Positions 23,384-31,250 of a stretch of DNA of 32,591 nucleotides are shown here, piece after piece. The stretch is from contig PFEU01000028.1 in the NCBI GenBank assembly GCA_002793515.1, positions 1-32,591 on the forward strand, in the 5' to 3' direction. The notes under the pieces were generated by a model that searched no databases, had not been told where the DNA came from, and was given only the letters and a program-made list of their open reading frames with translations. Both the position numbers and the translations under genes were made by a program. Numbering within the stretch: position 1 is the first letter of the stretch; every line of letters begins with the position of its first letter. This stretch comes from Candidatus Uhrbacteria bacterium CG10_big_fil_rev_8_21_14_0_10_48_16 (GTDB lineage: Bacteria; Patescibacteriota; Patescibacteriia; UBA9934; GWF2-40-263).

Positions 23384-23851
23384 ATGGAACGACATACCGC
23401 CCGCATCATCGTCGTGGGGTTTATCGAGCGCGACGGAAAGCTCCTTGTGATCCGTGAACGCCCAGCCGAACTTCCACACGACCACGAACCTGTTATGAAC
23501 CAACCGGCGGGACATCTCGAGAAAAATGAGCTATTAACAGATGCTGTGGTGCGAGAGGTGCTTGAAGAAACAGGATATCATGTCCGCCCCGTCGAGCTCG
23601 TCGGCGTGCACCAAATCACCGTCACCAGTGAAGAACGCACCGTTTTGGCGTTCCTATTCCGTTGTGAACTCATTGATGAAACGCAACACGAAATCGAAGC
23701 CCCTGAAATCGTCGAGACTCTCTGGCTCACACAAGAAGAAATCATGGCACGCGCGAACGAACACCGTTCACGATCAACAACCAAGCGATTTGAAACATAC
23801 TTCTCAGGAGCAAGATTCCCACTAGAGCTCCTGACGCAACTAGTAAAGTAA
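23384..23851 (+). CDS. Nudix hydrolase (NudJ-like)
   Basis: A 155-aa Nudix hydrolase, cleaving a nucleoside diphosphate linked to another moiety. The Nudix box is complete: GHLEKNELLTDAVVREVLEETGY (about 46-68), matching G-x5-E-x7-REUxEExGU. The preceding NQPAGHLE is typical of NudJ-like enzymes (thiamine pyrimidine pyrophosphate, general nucleotide phosphatase activity), so I place it there with moderate confidence. It is the last gene of the tmk operon, starting 2 nt after gatB. A housecleaning role in nucleotide pools would suit tmk, but the substrate cannot be read. Confidence 0.88.
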   Translation: MERHTARIIVVGFIERDGKLLVIRERPAELPHDHEPVMNQPAGHLEKNELLTDAVVREVLEETGYHVRPVELVGVHQITVTSEERTVLAFLFRCELIDETQHEIEAPEIVETLWLTQEEIMARANEHRSRSTTKRFETYFSGARFPLELLTQLVK

Positions 23852-23860
23852 GAAATGTTC

Positions 23861-23897
23861 AAAAAAACCCCGCCTGTTATAGGGCGGGGTTTTTTTT
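23861..23897. terminator. Bidirectional terminator between nudix and miaA
   Basis: AAAAAAACCCCGCC (23861-23874) and GGCGGGGTTTTTTT (23883-23896), strong stem with T-runs on both strands. The miaA stop codon lies within it. Confidence 0.93.
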
Positions 23898-24869
23898 GAG
23901 AAACGTGTTTACAAGATCGTCGACCGACTCGTCGGGCTTGACCCACACAATCCGTTCATCGCGCTTGAACCAGGTCATCTGGCGCTTGGCATAGTGTCGT
24001 GTATCCTTTTTTATTTCTTCAATGGCTTCGCTTAGCTTCTGCTCTCCTGAAAGAAACCGACAGATTTGACGATATCCGATGCTCGTCATGGACTCAATCT
24101 CGCATCCATACCGCTCCTGTAAGCCCCTCACCTCATTCACAAGCCCTTGTGCCACCATCTGGTCCACTCGGGTATCAATACGCTCATTCAATAGCTCACG
24201 AGAGACATCTAGACCTATCTGCAACACTTGGTATCGTGGCTCCCCTGCTGTCTGTTGTTGACTGAACGGTCTCCCGGTAAGTAATGTGACCTCAAGGGCA
24301 CGCAAGACGCGACGCTTGTTTTGTGCATCAATAACTTCTGCGCCATCTGGATCCCGCTGTTTATATTCGTGATAAAGATCTCCCAGAGTTCTTCCCTCAA
24401 GTTCTGCGCGGAGTCTTGGGTCGGCTGGAGTCTGTGTGAGATCGAGATTGTCTAGAAGTGCCTTCAGCCAGAATCCCGTTCCCCCAACCAAAATCGGAAG
24501 TTTTCCTCTCCCCACAATCTCCTCAATCTTTTCCTGTGCATACTGTTTGAAGTCCGCAACAGAAAACGGTGCGTCTGGATCTACAAGATCAATCCCCCAG
24601 TGTGGCACCCCCTCAACCAAAAATGTTTTTCGTGCTCCAAATAGTTGATGGATAGACCCTCCTTTCTCAATCTCTGACTCCAACCACTCCCCCTCTGGTT
24701 TTGCAGTTCCAATATCCATTTCACGATAAATCTGACGTGAATCTACAGAAATCACCTCCCCACGTAAAGACCCTTCGGGTCCACGTGGCAAGCCTTTGGC
24801 GATTTTAATCCCGAGTCCGGTTTTTCCGGACGCCGTTGGACCAACAATGGCGATCACGTTTGGTTTCAT
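23877..24869 (-). CDS. miaA: tRNA dimethylallyltransferase MiaA
   Basis: A 330-aa MiaA, which adds dimethylallyl to N6 of A37 in tRNAs reading UNN codons. Motifs: IAIVGPTASGKT (P-loop), ISVDSRQIYREMDIGTAKP, VGGTGFWLKALL, NKRRVLRALEVTLLTGRPFS and the C-terminal DTRHYAKRQMTWFKRDERIVWV. The start is the Met at 24869, whose ATG overlaps the miaB stop (ATGA); nine extra in-frame residues further upstream would run into miaB. The two enzymes act in sequence on the same nucleotide and are here one operon. Confidence 0.95.
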   Translation of the reverse strand: MKPNVIAIVGPTASGKTGLGIKIAKGLPRGPEGSLRGEVISVDSRQIYREMDIGTAKPEGEWLESEIEKGGSIHQLFGARKTFLVEGVPHWGIDLVDPDAPFSVADFKQYAQEKIEEIVGRGKLPILVGGTGFWLKALLDNLDLTQTPADPRLRAELEGRTLGDLYHEYKQRDPDGAEVIDAQNKRRVLRALEVTLLTGRPFSQQQTAGEPRYQVLQIGLDVSRELLNERIDTRVDQMVAQGLVNEVRGLQERYGCEIESMTSIGYRQICRFLSGEQKLSEAIEEIKKDTRHYAKRQMTWFKRDERIVWVKPDESVDDLVNTFLKKNPAL

Positions 24870-26254
24870 ACGATAAGCTCCCCTTCTAGCACCCACATAT
24901 CAGCCTTCGTGATTTTGACGTTCACGATATTTCCAACAAGCTCTTTTGAGGAAACAAAACGTACAAGCTTCATTTCACGAGAGTTCCCATAGCAAACCCC
25001 AGGCTGACTCGCAAGAACCTCTTGAATCTTCTCAGGCATCTTGAGCATCTCGTCGGTAATCTTTGGTTCCTCATGACGATCAACAAGGACAGACACCACC
25101 TTTCCAACGTACGCCTGATTGCGCTCAAGAACAATTCGTTCCTGAACTTCTTGAAGAACCTTCCATCTGTGCTTCTTTTCTTCATGACTTACATCATCCT
25201 TAAACGCCCGCCACGCAACCGTTCCAGAACGTGTTGAATAACGCGCCGTATACGAGATATCAAACTGAACTTGTTCATACAACGCAACCGTCTTTTCAAA
25301 CGCTTCCGCACTCTCTCCACAAAATCCAACAATAATATCTGTTCCGATCGTCAGATCAGGGATTTTTGCTTTCAATCGATCAACGACGTCTAAAAACTGC
25401 TTCGCTGTATACCGTCGATTCATACGACGCAACACATCGTCGTCCCCCGCCTGTACAGGAAGATGAATAAAGTTCACATGCGCCGGAAGAGTCATCGCAT
25501 CAATCACTTCATCTGTCATGTGTAGTGGATGTGGAGCCGTAAAGTGGAGTCGAGAGATTCCCTCGATCTGATTCACTTCCCACAGCAGTTTTGCAAAGTG
25601 ATCATGATACGGATTCGCTTCTGAAAATTGTTCAGGGTCTGGAGCGATGTAGCTGTTCACCGTCTGGCCCAACAATGTGACTTCCACACACCCATGCAGA
25701 GCGAGATCATGGATCTCATCAAGAATATCTTGGACCGAGCGATTCTTCTCAAGTCCTCGCGCAAACGGAACCACACAATACGTACAAAACTTGTTACACC
25801 CCGTCTGAATCGACACATAGGCCTGACGCGTCACCTGACGATCCGGATGCACTTTCAAATAATCCTCAACCGGATCTGTACTGTTCACGAGCTCTGGCCG
25901 GATCTCCCCCAGCCAGCGCGGAAGCTGTCCCATGTCTTTTGTGGGAAAGTAAAGATCGACAATCGGAAGTCGCTTTCGAATAGCTCCATCTCGATCACGT
26001 CCTGGCATACACCCCGTAATCCCCACAATCAACTTTGGATTCTTCTCTTTCAACGGAATAAACCCATTCACGACACTAAACACCCGATCCTCTGCACTTT
26101 GTCGCACCGAGCAGGTATTTACCAGAATGACATCCGCCTCCTCTCTCTCCTGTGTCGAAACAAGTCCAACACGCTGAAGAAGCGCTTCCATACGTTCGGA
26201 GTCATTTTTATTCATTTGGCACCCGTAGGTGATGAGGTGGTATTTGGGTTCCAT
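24866..26254 (-). CDS. miaB: tRNA methylthiotransferase MiaB
   Basis: A 462-aa radical-SAM methylthiotransferase converting i6A37 to ms2i6A37. The N-terminal UPF0004 domain has the three cluster cysteines in YGCQMN, NTCSVR and ITGCMPG. The radical-SAM cluster is TGCNKFCTYCVVPFARG (C-x3-C-x2-C), followed by EVTLLGQTVNSY. The C-terminal TRAM domain (about 395-462) contains the VSVLVDRHEE region and LVGNIVNVKITKA. The open frame extends 75 codons further upstream, but MEPKYHL at 26254 is the normal family start and the extension would overlap cassette F. It heads the miaB-miaA operon, just after the cassette F terminator. Confidence 0.94.
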   Translation of the reverse strand: MEPKYHLITYGCQMNKNDSERMEALLQRVGLVSTQEREEADVILVNTCSVRQSAEDRVFSVVNGFIPLKEKNPKLIVGITGCMPGRDRDGAIRKRLPIVDLYFPTKDMGQLPRWLGEIRPELVNSTDPVEDYLKVHPDRQVTRQAYVSIQTGCNKFCTYCVVPFARGLEKNRSVQDILDEIHDLALHGCVEVTLLGQTVNSYIAPDPEQFSEANPYHDHFAKLLWEVNQIEGISRLHFTAPHPLHMTDEVIDAMTLPAHVNFIHLPVQAGDDDVLRRMNRRYTAKQFLDVVDRLKAKIPDLTIGTDIIVGFCGESAEAFEKTVALYEQVQFDISYTARYSTRSGTVAWRAFKDDVSHEEKKHRWKVLQEVQERIVLERNQAYVGKVVSVLVDRHEEPKITDEMLKMPEKIQEVLASQPGVCYGNSREMKLVRFVSSKELVGNIVNVKITKADMWVLEGELIV

Positions 26255-26282
26255 ATCGCGCAAAGCGTAGCAAAAATAAGGA

Positions 26283-26322
26283 GAAAAGAAAAACCCTCCG
26301 GTGTGCGAGGGGTTACGGAGGG
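26283..26322 (-). terminator. Terminator of cassette F
   Basis: On the minus strand CCCTCCG (26316-26322) pairs with CGGAGGG (26294-26300), followed by TTTTTCTTTTC. The 5' arm and first loop bases, CCCTCCGTAAC, resemble the cassette B and C terminators. Confidence 0.85.
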
Positions 26323-26370
26323 TAGGACACGTCGGTCGTGACCTACGTGTCAGGCCAGCGAACAGAAGCT

Positions 26371-26841
26371 CTAGCTGGCTAGACGAAAAGCGGTTGGATG
26401 GAATGCGACCACAATGGCGCGTAGGAGTGAGCTTCGGCAGTTCCTGCCGGTCTCCCGCACGACATCGTCCTGGTGGCATCGAAGGACTGTGAGAGCATTG
26501 TTGACCTGAACAGGTCGGGATACGACCGCACGTGCGTCCTCAACATAGGCTCGATACTGCTCGATCTGCCAAAGGCCAAAACGTGTATCGTCATCCCACG
26601 TCTCATCATCTTCGGGAACACATTCGCTCAACCATCGGAACTCTTGGACGATCATGTCCAGGGACTCCCGAGGGAACGTCTGACCTCGAAACGTCCGTCG
26701 AAGGACTTCTTCTTCTCCAGGGAGAAGATAGAAGACGGGTTCCTCACCATGCACCCCTTGCGTAAGGCGATCAATTGCCTCTTGGGGGTTCACATCGTGT
26801 GAAGTATCGACGTCTGTCACAAGTGTCAGCCAGGCAGGCAT
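26371..26841 (-). CDS. Hypothetical protein, GC-rich cassette F
   Basis: A 156-aa soluble, acidic, helical protein of no known family. It is a divergent paralogue of cassette G: EAIDRLTQG matches EALNRVTRG, then an ungapped stretch of about 54 residues ending in LDMIVQEF / LDLWVERL (13 identities by my count), GLW, RPVQVNNA / RPLQALNA, and ETG followed by LLRAIV / VLRWAL. AAGGAGGT lies 5 nt before the ATG. Promoter TTGACA-17-CAAAGT and its own terminator make it an autonomous unit. Codon use is GC-rich relative to miaB downstream. The first residues are hydrophobic but too short for a clear signal peptide. Confidence 0.72.
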   Translation of the reverse strand: MPAWLTLVTDVDTSHDVNPQEAIDRLTQGVHGEEPVFYLLPGEEEVLRRTFRGQTFPRESLDMIVQEFRWLSECVPEDDETWDDDTRFGLWQIEQYRAYVEDARAVVSRPVQVNNALTVLRCHQDDVVRETGRNCRSSLLRAIVVAFHPTAFRLAS

Positions 26842-26874
26842 GAGCCACCTCCTTTGGTTCCAACCGAAGAAAGG

Positions 26875-26903
26875 ACTTTGGCAGAAGCATCAAAGAATGT
26901 CAA
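26875..26903 (-). promoter_or_regulatory. Promoter of cassette F
   Basis: Minus strand: TTGACA (26898-26903), 17-nt spacer ending TGC, CAAAGT (26875-26880). The -35 is perfect and the -10 poor, but the same pair of elements occurs before cassette G. Confidence 0.5.
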
Positions 26904-26928
26904 CCGTTCATTGAGCGTTTGCCAATTC

Positions 26929-26972
26929 AAAAACCCGCCTACACTCCAGCTGACGATTGGGAATATGGCGGG
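26929..26972 (-). terminator. Terminator of cassette G
   Basis: On the minus strand CCCGCC (26967-26972) pairs with GGCGGG (26934-26939) across a 27-nt loop, followed by TTTTTG. Confidence 0.6.
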
Positions 26973-26990
26973 GAGCCGACTGATGTCGTA

Positions 26991-27536
26991 TCAGCCGGTG
27001 GCGTGGTGGTCGGACGCGACGTCCGCGGAGGAGATGGTGAGGAGCTGGACGAGGGCCCAGCGCAGGACCGGCATGACCCACTGTTCCTTGCCAGTCTCGT
27101 GGGTGATCTGTGCTCGGACGGCGTTGAGGGCCTGAAGTGGCCGTTCGAGCCACAATGGATCATCCAGACCCGCGATCTGTTCATCGATGAACGCTTCGGC
27201 GCGCCTGCGCCAGTCGTCGAGCGACTCGGTGGTGTCTTGGGTCTGTGGCTTGTCACCCGCGAAAACCACCCACTTGGCCCAGGCCCAGAGTCCAGGTTGT
27301 GGACCAGTGCTCTTGCGGTTGTGGGGATGATCGGCGATCAGGCGCTCGACCCAGAGATCGAGTTGTGCCTGGGTGAAGGACCTCGAGGCCAAGACGCGGT
27401 AGAGCGCGTCGACCTCGTGTTCATCCAGGATCGCGAGCCCGGCTCGAGCCGGACTCCCTCGCGTGACCCTGTTGAGGGCCTCGCGAAGCGGGAGGTTCTG
27501 GGGAGCCATCTCCCCGGGTTTGACGAGTCGGAGCAT
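26991..27536 (-). CDS. Hypothetical protein, GC-rich cassette G
   Basis: A 181-aa soluble helical protein, paralogous to cassette F (shared EAxxRxTxG, LDxxVxxx, GLW, RPxQxxNA and ETG blocks; F has about 6 extra residues between the last two). Trp content is high in the second half (GLWAWAKWVVF, EQWVMPVLRWAL). I chose Met at 27536 because AAAGGAGGG precedes it at normal distance; the longer frame to 27578 would place the start upstream of this ribosome site, in the leader. It has a TTGACA-17-CAAGGT promoter. A 212-codon frame on the opposite strand is judged a composition artefact, because homology to F supports this strand. Confidence 0.74.
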   Translation of the reverse strand: MLRLVKPGEMAPQNLPLREALNRVTRGSPARAGLAILDEHEVDALYRVLASRSFTQAQLDLWVERLIADHPHNRKSTGPQPGLWAWAKWVVFAGDKPQTQDTTESLDDWRRRAEAFIDEQIAGLDDPLWLERPLQALNAVRAQITHETGKEQWVMPVLRWALVQLLTISSADVASDHHATG

Positions 27537-27568
27537 CAGGATGCCCTCCTTTGTTGAGGTGGCCAAAA

Positions 27569-27597
27569 ACCTTGCCATTTTTTTCCAATTTTGTCAA
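27569..27597 (-). promoter_or_regulatory. Promoter of cassette G
   Basis: Minus strand: TTGACA (27592-27597), 17-nt spacer ending TGG, CAAGGT (27569-27574). Same architecture as the cassette F promoter. Confidence 0.5.
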
Positions 27598-27605
27598 CAG
27601 TTCCA

Positions 27606-27634
27606 TTGACAAAACCTCTATTTTCTGATATTCT
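27606..27634 (+). promoter_or_regulatory. Promoter of the 27678 operon
   Basis: TTGACA (27606-27611), 17-nt spacer ending TGA, TATTCT (27629-27634). Close to consensus. It is back-to-back with the cassette G promoter; the two -35 boxes are 8 nt apart. Confidence 0.78.
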
Positions 27635-27677
27635 CTATACATAACTCCCATGCTTAAATAAACAAAAAGATACAATT

Positions 27678-28772
27678 ATGGGTATTTTCAAGTCATTAGG
27701 ATTCGGTAAAAAGGAAGGCGGATCCGCAGAGGTGAGAGCTGAGGCACCAAAAGCTGAGCAAAAAGAAAAGTCATCGGCCGACACCGGTCGTGAACGTCTT
27801 CAAGCAATACAAGAAGGTGCTTCAAGTCTTTGGAAGCGTTTCCGAAGTGGAGCAAAATCTGTTGGTGACTCTCTTGCAGGAAAAGCACGCGATGCTTACT
27901 CAATGGCTCTTGGTGTAAAAGACCGAGCGATTGACAGAGCTAAAGGCGCTGCCGCTCGAGGAAAAGAAATGGCCGTCGAAGGTGCATTTGCTGTTGTTGG
28001 TGGTATTGAAAAGGGTGCCACAGCAACGTTTGAAGCTGGAAAATCTGCTGTTGAATACACCGCTGAATCGTTCCGTGAAGGACGCGAGGTTAAAGATCTT
28101 GCGATCGATGCAGCTAAAGATGCCGTAACACGCACCAAGGATGCCGCTGTAGAAGCGGGTTATACCGGTGCGGCTCTTGCCATTATGTCTGGTGAGAAAG
28201 GTGTCGAGATAGCCAAGGCTATGAAAGCTCGCGGAATTGAACTTAAATCCGCAGGAGCCCAGAAAATAGCTGAGGGAGCTTCAAAACTTTTTGAACTGGG
28301 TGTCGATGGTTTAAGCGCCATCGGTGATTACGGAGTTGAAAAAATGGACCTTGCTGTAGAAACAGCAAGGAAAGCAAAAGAGGCGGGAATCGACTTGAAA
28401 AAGAAAGGTGGAGAATTTGTTCTCAACTCTCTTGTCGACGCAGCAGTTGCTGGAATTGATGTAGCTCTTGCGATTGAAGGGGCTGCAGGTAAAGTATTAG
28501 ATTCTGGACGAGAAATCGTCGGAAATGCAAAAGAGCAACTTGAGAAGCTTCGTGGAAAAGCACAAGAAGCAAAAGACGGATTCTTTGCACGTCTTTCTCA
28601 AGGACGAGATAACTATTCAGCAAAATTCCGAAAGGGAGCGGCTGAACTTATTGTCTCACTTGTCGATAAACTTTCTCCTGAACTAGAACAAGCATTTGCA
28701 AAAAGAAGTGCCGAGCGTGAACAATTGAATGGAGAGCACGTTATTGAAGCTGAAGTTGAGGGGGTTGCTTAG
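27678..28772 (+). CDS. Ala/Lys-rich amphipathic helical protein (LEA-like)
   Basis: A 364-aa protein, nearly all helix, with recurring degenerate 11-residue units of the type AKDAVTRTKDA and ARKAKEAGIDLKKKG, as in LEA or apolipoprotein-like proteins that lie on membranes or protect other molecules. The N-terminus (MGIFKSLGFGKKEGG) is short and basic, followed by a disordered Glu/Lys stretch, then helices from about residue 38. Less charged pieces such as AFAVVGGIEKGA and AALAIMSG could dip into a membrane. No named family recognised. It has a strong promoter and a 35-40 nt leader without ribosome site. The small gene at 28812 follows after 39 nt. Confidence 0.75.
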   Translation: MGIFKSLGFGKKEGGSAEVRAEAPKAEQKEKSSADTGRERLQAIQEGASSLWKRFRSGAKSVGDSLAGKARDAYSMALGVKDRAIDRAKGAAARGKEMAVEGAFAVVGGIEKGATATFEAGKSAVEYTAESFREGREVKDLAIDAAKDAVTRTKDAAVEAGYTGAALAIMSGEKGVEIAKAMKARGIELKSAGAQKIAEGASKLFELGVDGLSAIGDYGVEKMDLAVETARKAKEAGIDLKKKGGEFVLNSLVDAAVAGIDVALAIEGAAGKVLDSGREIVGNAKEQLEKLRGKAQEAKDGFFARLSQGRDNYSAKFRKGAAELIVSLVDKLSPELEQAFAKRSAEREQLNGEHVIEAEVEGVA

Positions 28773-28811
28773 TACATATAGGCATAAAATCAAAATAAAC
28801 GACTCAAAATT

Positions 28812-29171
28812 ATGACACGCGAAGAAATTGTAAAGCTTATCGAAAACTCATTACTCAAGGATGAAGCGAAACGAGCCCTTCTCACTTTGATTATTGATAA
28901 AGGTCTTACTCGTGAAGTTATTGATCATATCAAGGAAACATTCGACAATGATATTATTGACTCACTAAAAGAAGCTGGAGTCGATATCACCCAGACAGAA
29001 GAATTCAAATCCGCAGAAAGCGAGTTCGCTGCAGTAGCAGAACAAGCAAAAGCACAGCTTGATTCTGACATGAGTGGCATTGAATCAGAAATGAAGAAAG
29101 TCCAAGCAGAAATGGGGCAACAGCTCGATGATCTGCAAGCTCAAGTCATTAAAGATAAAATCGCAGAATAA
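28812..29171 (+). CDS. Small helical coiled-coil protein
   Basis: A 119-aa all-helical acidic protein. Its start, LIENSLLKDEAKRALLTLIIDKGLTREVIDHIKETF, has the same L-x-D-E-x-K-x-x-L-x-x-L-I pattern as the small proteins at 14394 and 14721, and the rest (about 60-119) is a Glu/Lys/Gln coiled coil. Function is unknown. As at the 14394 locus, it is encoded next to a long helical protein, suggesting a repeated partner arrangement. No ribosome site; ATG follows ATT. Confidence 0.75.
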   Translation: MTREEIVKLIENSLLKDEAKRALLTLIIDKGLTREVIDHIKETFDNDIIDSLKEAGVDITQTEEFKSAESEFAAVAEQAKAQLDSDMSGIESEMKKVQAEMGQQLDDLQAQVIKDKIAE

Positions 29172-29173
29172 GA

Positions 29174-29205
29174 AAAAAACCAGGGTTTCGGCCCTGGTTT
29201 TTTGT
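29174..29205. terminator. Bidirectional terminator
   Basis: CCAGGG (29180-29185) and CCCTGG (29192-29197), flanked by a run of A and of T, so active for both the 28812 gene and thrS. Confidence 0.92.
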
Positions 29206-29211
29206 TTGTCT

Positions 29212-31002
29212 TTATTCTGGGAACTGACTTTCTTGCTTGGCTCGATCGATAAGCTCTCCGGCCTCGATAAGCAAATCTTCTTCTTGCCCGAAGACATTGA
29301 CCTTAAAGTCTCCTCCGTCCGCTTCTTGTGCACCAATCACAATGGTCCATGGCACTTTATTCTTGGCCGCATCTCGAATCTTTCTTCCGAGTTTCTCATG
29401 AGAGGCATCAAGTTCAACGCGTACACCAGCTGTGCGAAGCTTCTCCTCAAGCTCCTTGGCAAAAGCAATGTAATCCTGACTGACGGTTGCAAGAACGATC
29501 TGCACAGGCGCAAGCCAGAATGGAAACGCTCCTGCGGTATGCTCAATCATGACAGATAAGAATCGTTCAATCGCCCCCATAATGGCCGCATGAATCATTA
29601 CGATTCGTTCTGGCTCCCCTGCTTCGTTCACACACGAGAGATTAAAGCGCTCTGGAAGGTTTCGATCCAACTGAATCGTTGCGACTTGCCATTCACGTCC
29701 GATAGAATCTTTGGTAATAAAATCAATCTTCGGTCCATAAAACGCCGCCTCCCCTACACCAAGGAAGTATTCTGCTCCGCGCTCATCAAGCATTTCTTTG
29801 AGTCCTGAGACAGACTTATCCCACAGATCGAGTCCCCCTAGATACTTCTCCATGTTGTTTGGATCGTGTGTGGAAAGACGTAATCGTAGGGAAAACCCAA
29901 ACGCCCCATAAAACGTTTCAATAATATCCCAAATCTTCATCGCCTCTTCCTTCACTTGAGATTCTCGACAAAAGACATGGGCATCATCCTGCGTAAAAGA
30001 ACGGAGTCGTGAAAGACCATGTAACTCCCCTGTCTGCTCATCTCGGTAACACATCGTGGTGTTTGCAAGGCGTTGTGGCATTTCTCGATAGCTATGTTGT
30101 TTGCGATCAAAGATTTGTGTGTGATGCGGACAGTTCATCGGTTTCATCGCAAACACATGCCCCTCACGCGTCGTAATCTTAAACAGCTCGTCCTGAAACT
30201 TCTCCCAGTGGCCAGAGGTCTCATACAATTCCTTTTTTGTAATATGCGGAATCTCAACTTTCTGGTACCCACGCGCCTGACGCAGGCTCCACACAAACTC
30301 GTCAAGCTTGTTACGCAAAATCGTTCCCTTTGGCGTCCACATAGGAAGACCAGGACCCACAAGATCTGAAAAAATAAAGAGGTCTAGTTCCTTTCCAAGT
30401 TTTCGATGATCTCGTTTCTTCGCTTCTTCAAGCATGGTGAGATAGGCATCGAGCTCCTCCTTTGTCTCAAAACAAAGTCCGTAGATGCGTTGCAACTGCG
30501 CGTTTCCCTCATTTCCACGCCAATACGCTCCCGCTAACTTCCAGAGTTTAAACGCCCCGACCTCTTTTGTGTTCCCTACGTGAGGCCCTCGACACAAATC
30601 CACAAATTCTCCTGTTTTGTAGATCGAAGCTGTATCTGGATGCTCCACATCAATATCCTGTGCTTCTTCTGGATTGATCTTTGTTGTCCCTTTCTCTTTG
30701 AGATCTTTTAAAAGTTCAACTTTGAACTCCTGATCTTTTTCCGCAAAGAAAGCGATCGCTTCATCAATCGACATCTCCTCACGAGCCATCTCATGACCCT
30801 GATTCACAATCTTGTGCATTTCTTTTTCAAGTTTTTTCAAGACATCATCAGAAACAGGCTCTGGGAAGAGAATATCGTAAAAGAATCCGTTCTCAATCAC
30901 CGGTCCAACTCCGAACTTTACTCCTGGATACAATCGCTGTGCGGCTGCCGCAAGGACGTGCGCTGCGGTATGACGCATGGCGTGTAGGTTGTCTTCATGC
31001 AT
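29212..31002 (-). CDS. thrS: Threonyl-tRNA synthetase lacking the TGS domain
   Basis: A 596-aa class II synthetase charging tRNA(Thr). The usual 60-65-residue N-terminal TGS domain is absent: the protein starts at the editing domain, with the HxxxH zinc-like motif HTAAH (His11, His15) and the DLCRGPHV motif near 135. The catalytic core follows with motif 1 around PMWTPKGTILRNKLDEF, MKPMNCPHH (zinc Cys), motif 2 near RLRSFTQDDAHVFC (zinc His) and motif 3 with MIHAAIMGAIERF (zinc His). The anticodon domain (about 495-596) begins PFWLAPVQIVLATVS. The start fits ATCT-ATG right after the T-box. Expression is predicted to rise when tRNA(Thr) is uncharged. Confidence 0.95.
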   Translation of the reverse strand: MHEDNLHAMRHTAAHVLAAAAQRLYPGVKFGVGPVIENGFFYDILFPEPVSDDVLKKLEKEMHKIVNQGHEMAREEMSIDEAIAFFAEKDQEFKVELLKDLKEKGTTKINPEEAQDIDVEHPDTASIYKTGEFVDLCRGPHVGNTKEVGAFKLWKLAGAYWRGNEGNAQLQRIYGLCFETKEELDAYLTMLEEAKKRDHRKLGKELDLFIFSDLVGPGLPMWTPKGTILRNKLDEFVWSLRQARGYQKVEIPHITKKELYETSGHWEKFQDELFKITTREGHVFAMKPMNCPHHTQIFDRKQHSYREMPQRLANTTMCYRDEQTGELHGLSRLRSFTQDDAHVFCRESQVKEEAMKIWDIIETFYGAFGFSLRLRLSTHDPNNMEKYLGGLDLWDKSVSGLKEMLDERGAEYFLGVGEAAFYGPKIDFITKDSIGREWQVATIQLDRNLPERFNLSCVNEAGEPERIVMIHAAIMGAIERFLSVMIEHTAGAFPFWLAPVQIVLATVSQDYIAFAKELEEKLRTAGVRVELDASHEKLGRKIRDAAKNKVPWTIVIGAQEADGGDFKVNVFGQEEDLLIEAGELIDRAKQESQFPE

Positions 31003-31020
31003 AGATTTTTGGTTATTTAA

Positions 31021-31244
31021 AAAAGCTCCGTCTTCACGCAGCTTCGGGACCCAACAAGGGCGGTTCCACCCGATTTATGACGATCTCTGACTCAAGATCG
31101 CCATCTCTTACTTATAACCCTATCCCAGGGCCAAGGATCACTCAGAAAGTGGTATACAAAAGGAGGTCTCGGGAAAAGCTCTCAGTCACGGCTCTTCCTC
31201 CCTGTCGAGTTTCATCTTCTGTACATGTCTTTCATCACGGCAAT
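31021..31244 (-). promoter_or_regulatory. T-box riboswitch of thrS
   Basis: Read on the minus strand the leader holds all T-box parts. Antiterminator (31048-31073): CGGG, bulge TGGAACC, GCCC, TTGTT, GGGT, CCCG, which is the canonical form with the tRNA-end-reading TGGN. Terminator: AAGCTGCGT (31036-31044) with ACGGAGCTT (31023-31031), then TTTT. Stem I: GAAAG / CTTTC and GTACAGAAG / CTTTTGTAT enclose an internal loop whose 3' side reads ACC then A, a threonine specifier codon for tRNA(Thr) GGU. A 10-bp hairpin (31077-31104) fits stem III. This fills the 314-nt gap between thrS and the next gene. Confidence 0.88.
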
Positions 31245-31250
31245 ACAAAA

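Noticed and set aside
26255-26479. 75-codon N-terminal extension of MiaB
   Set aside because: It overlaps cassette F and its terminator; the normal family start MEPKYHLITYGCQMN is at 26254.
11090-27350. IADHPH hexapeptide shared by cassettes C and G as proof of homology
   Set aside because: The flanking residues do not align beyond a few positions; chance is a sufficient explanation without a profile search.
26919-27557. 212-codon open frame antisense to cassette G
   Set aside because: The minus-strand product is homologous to cassette F and has a ribosome site and promoter; the plus frame has neither.
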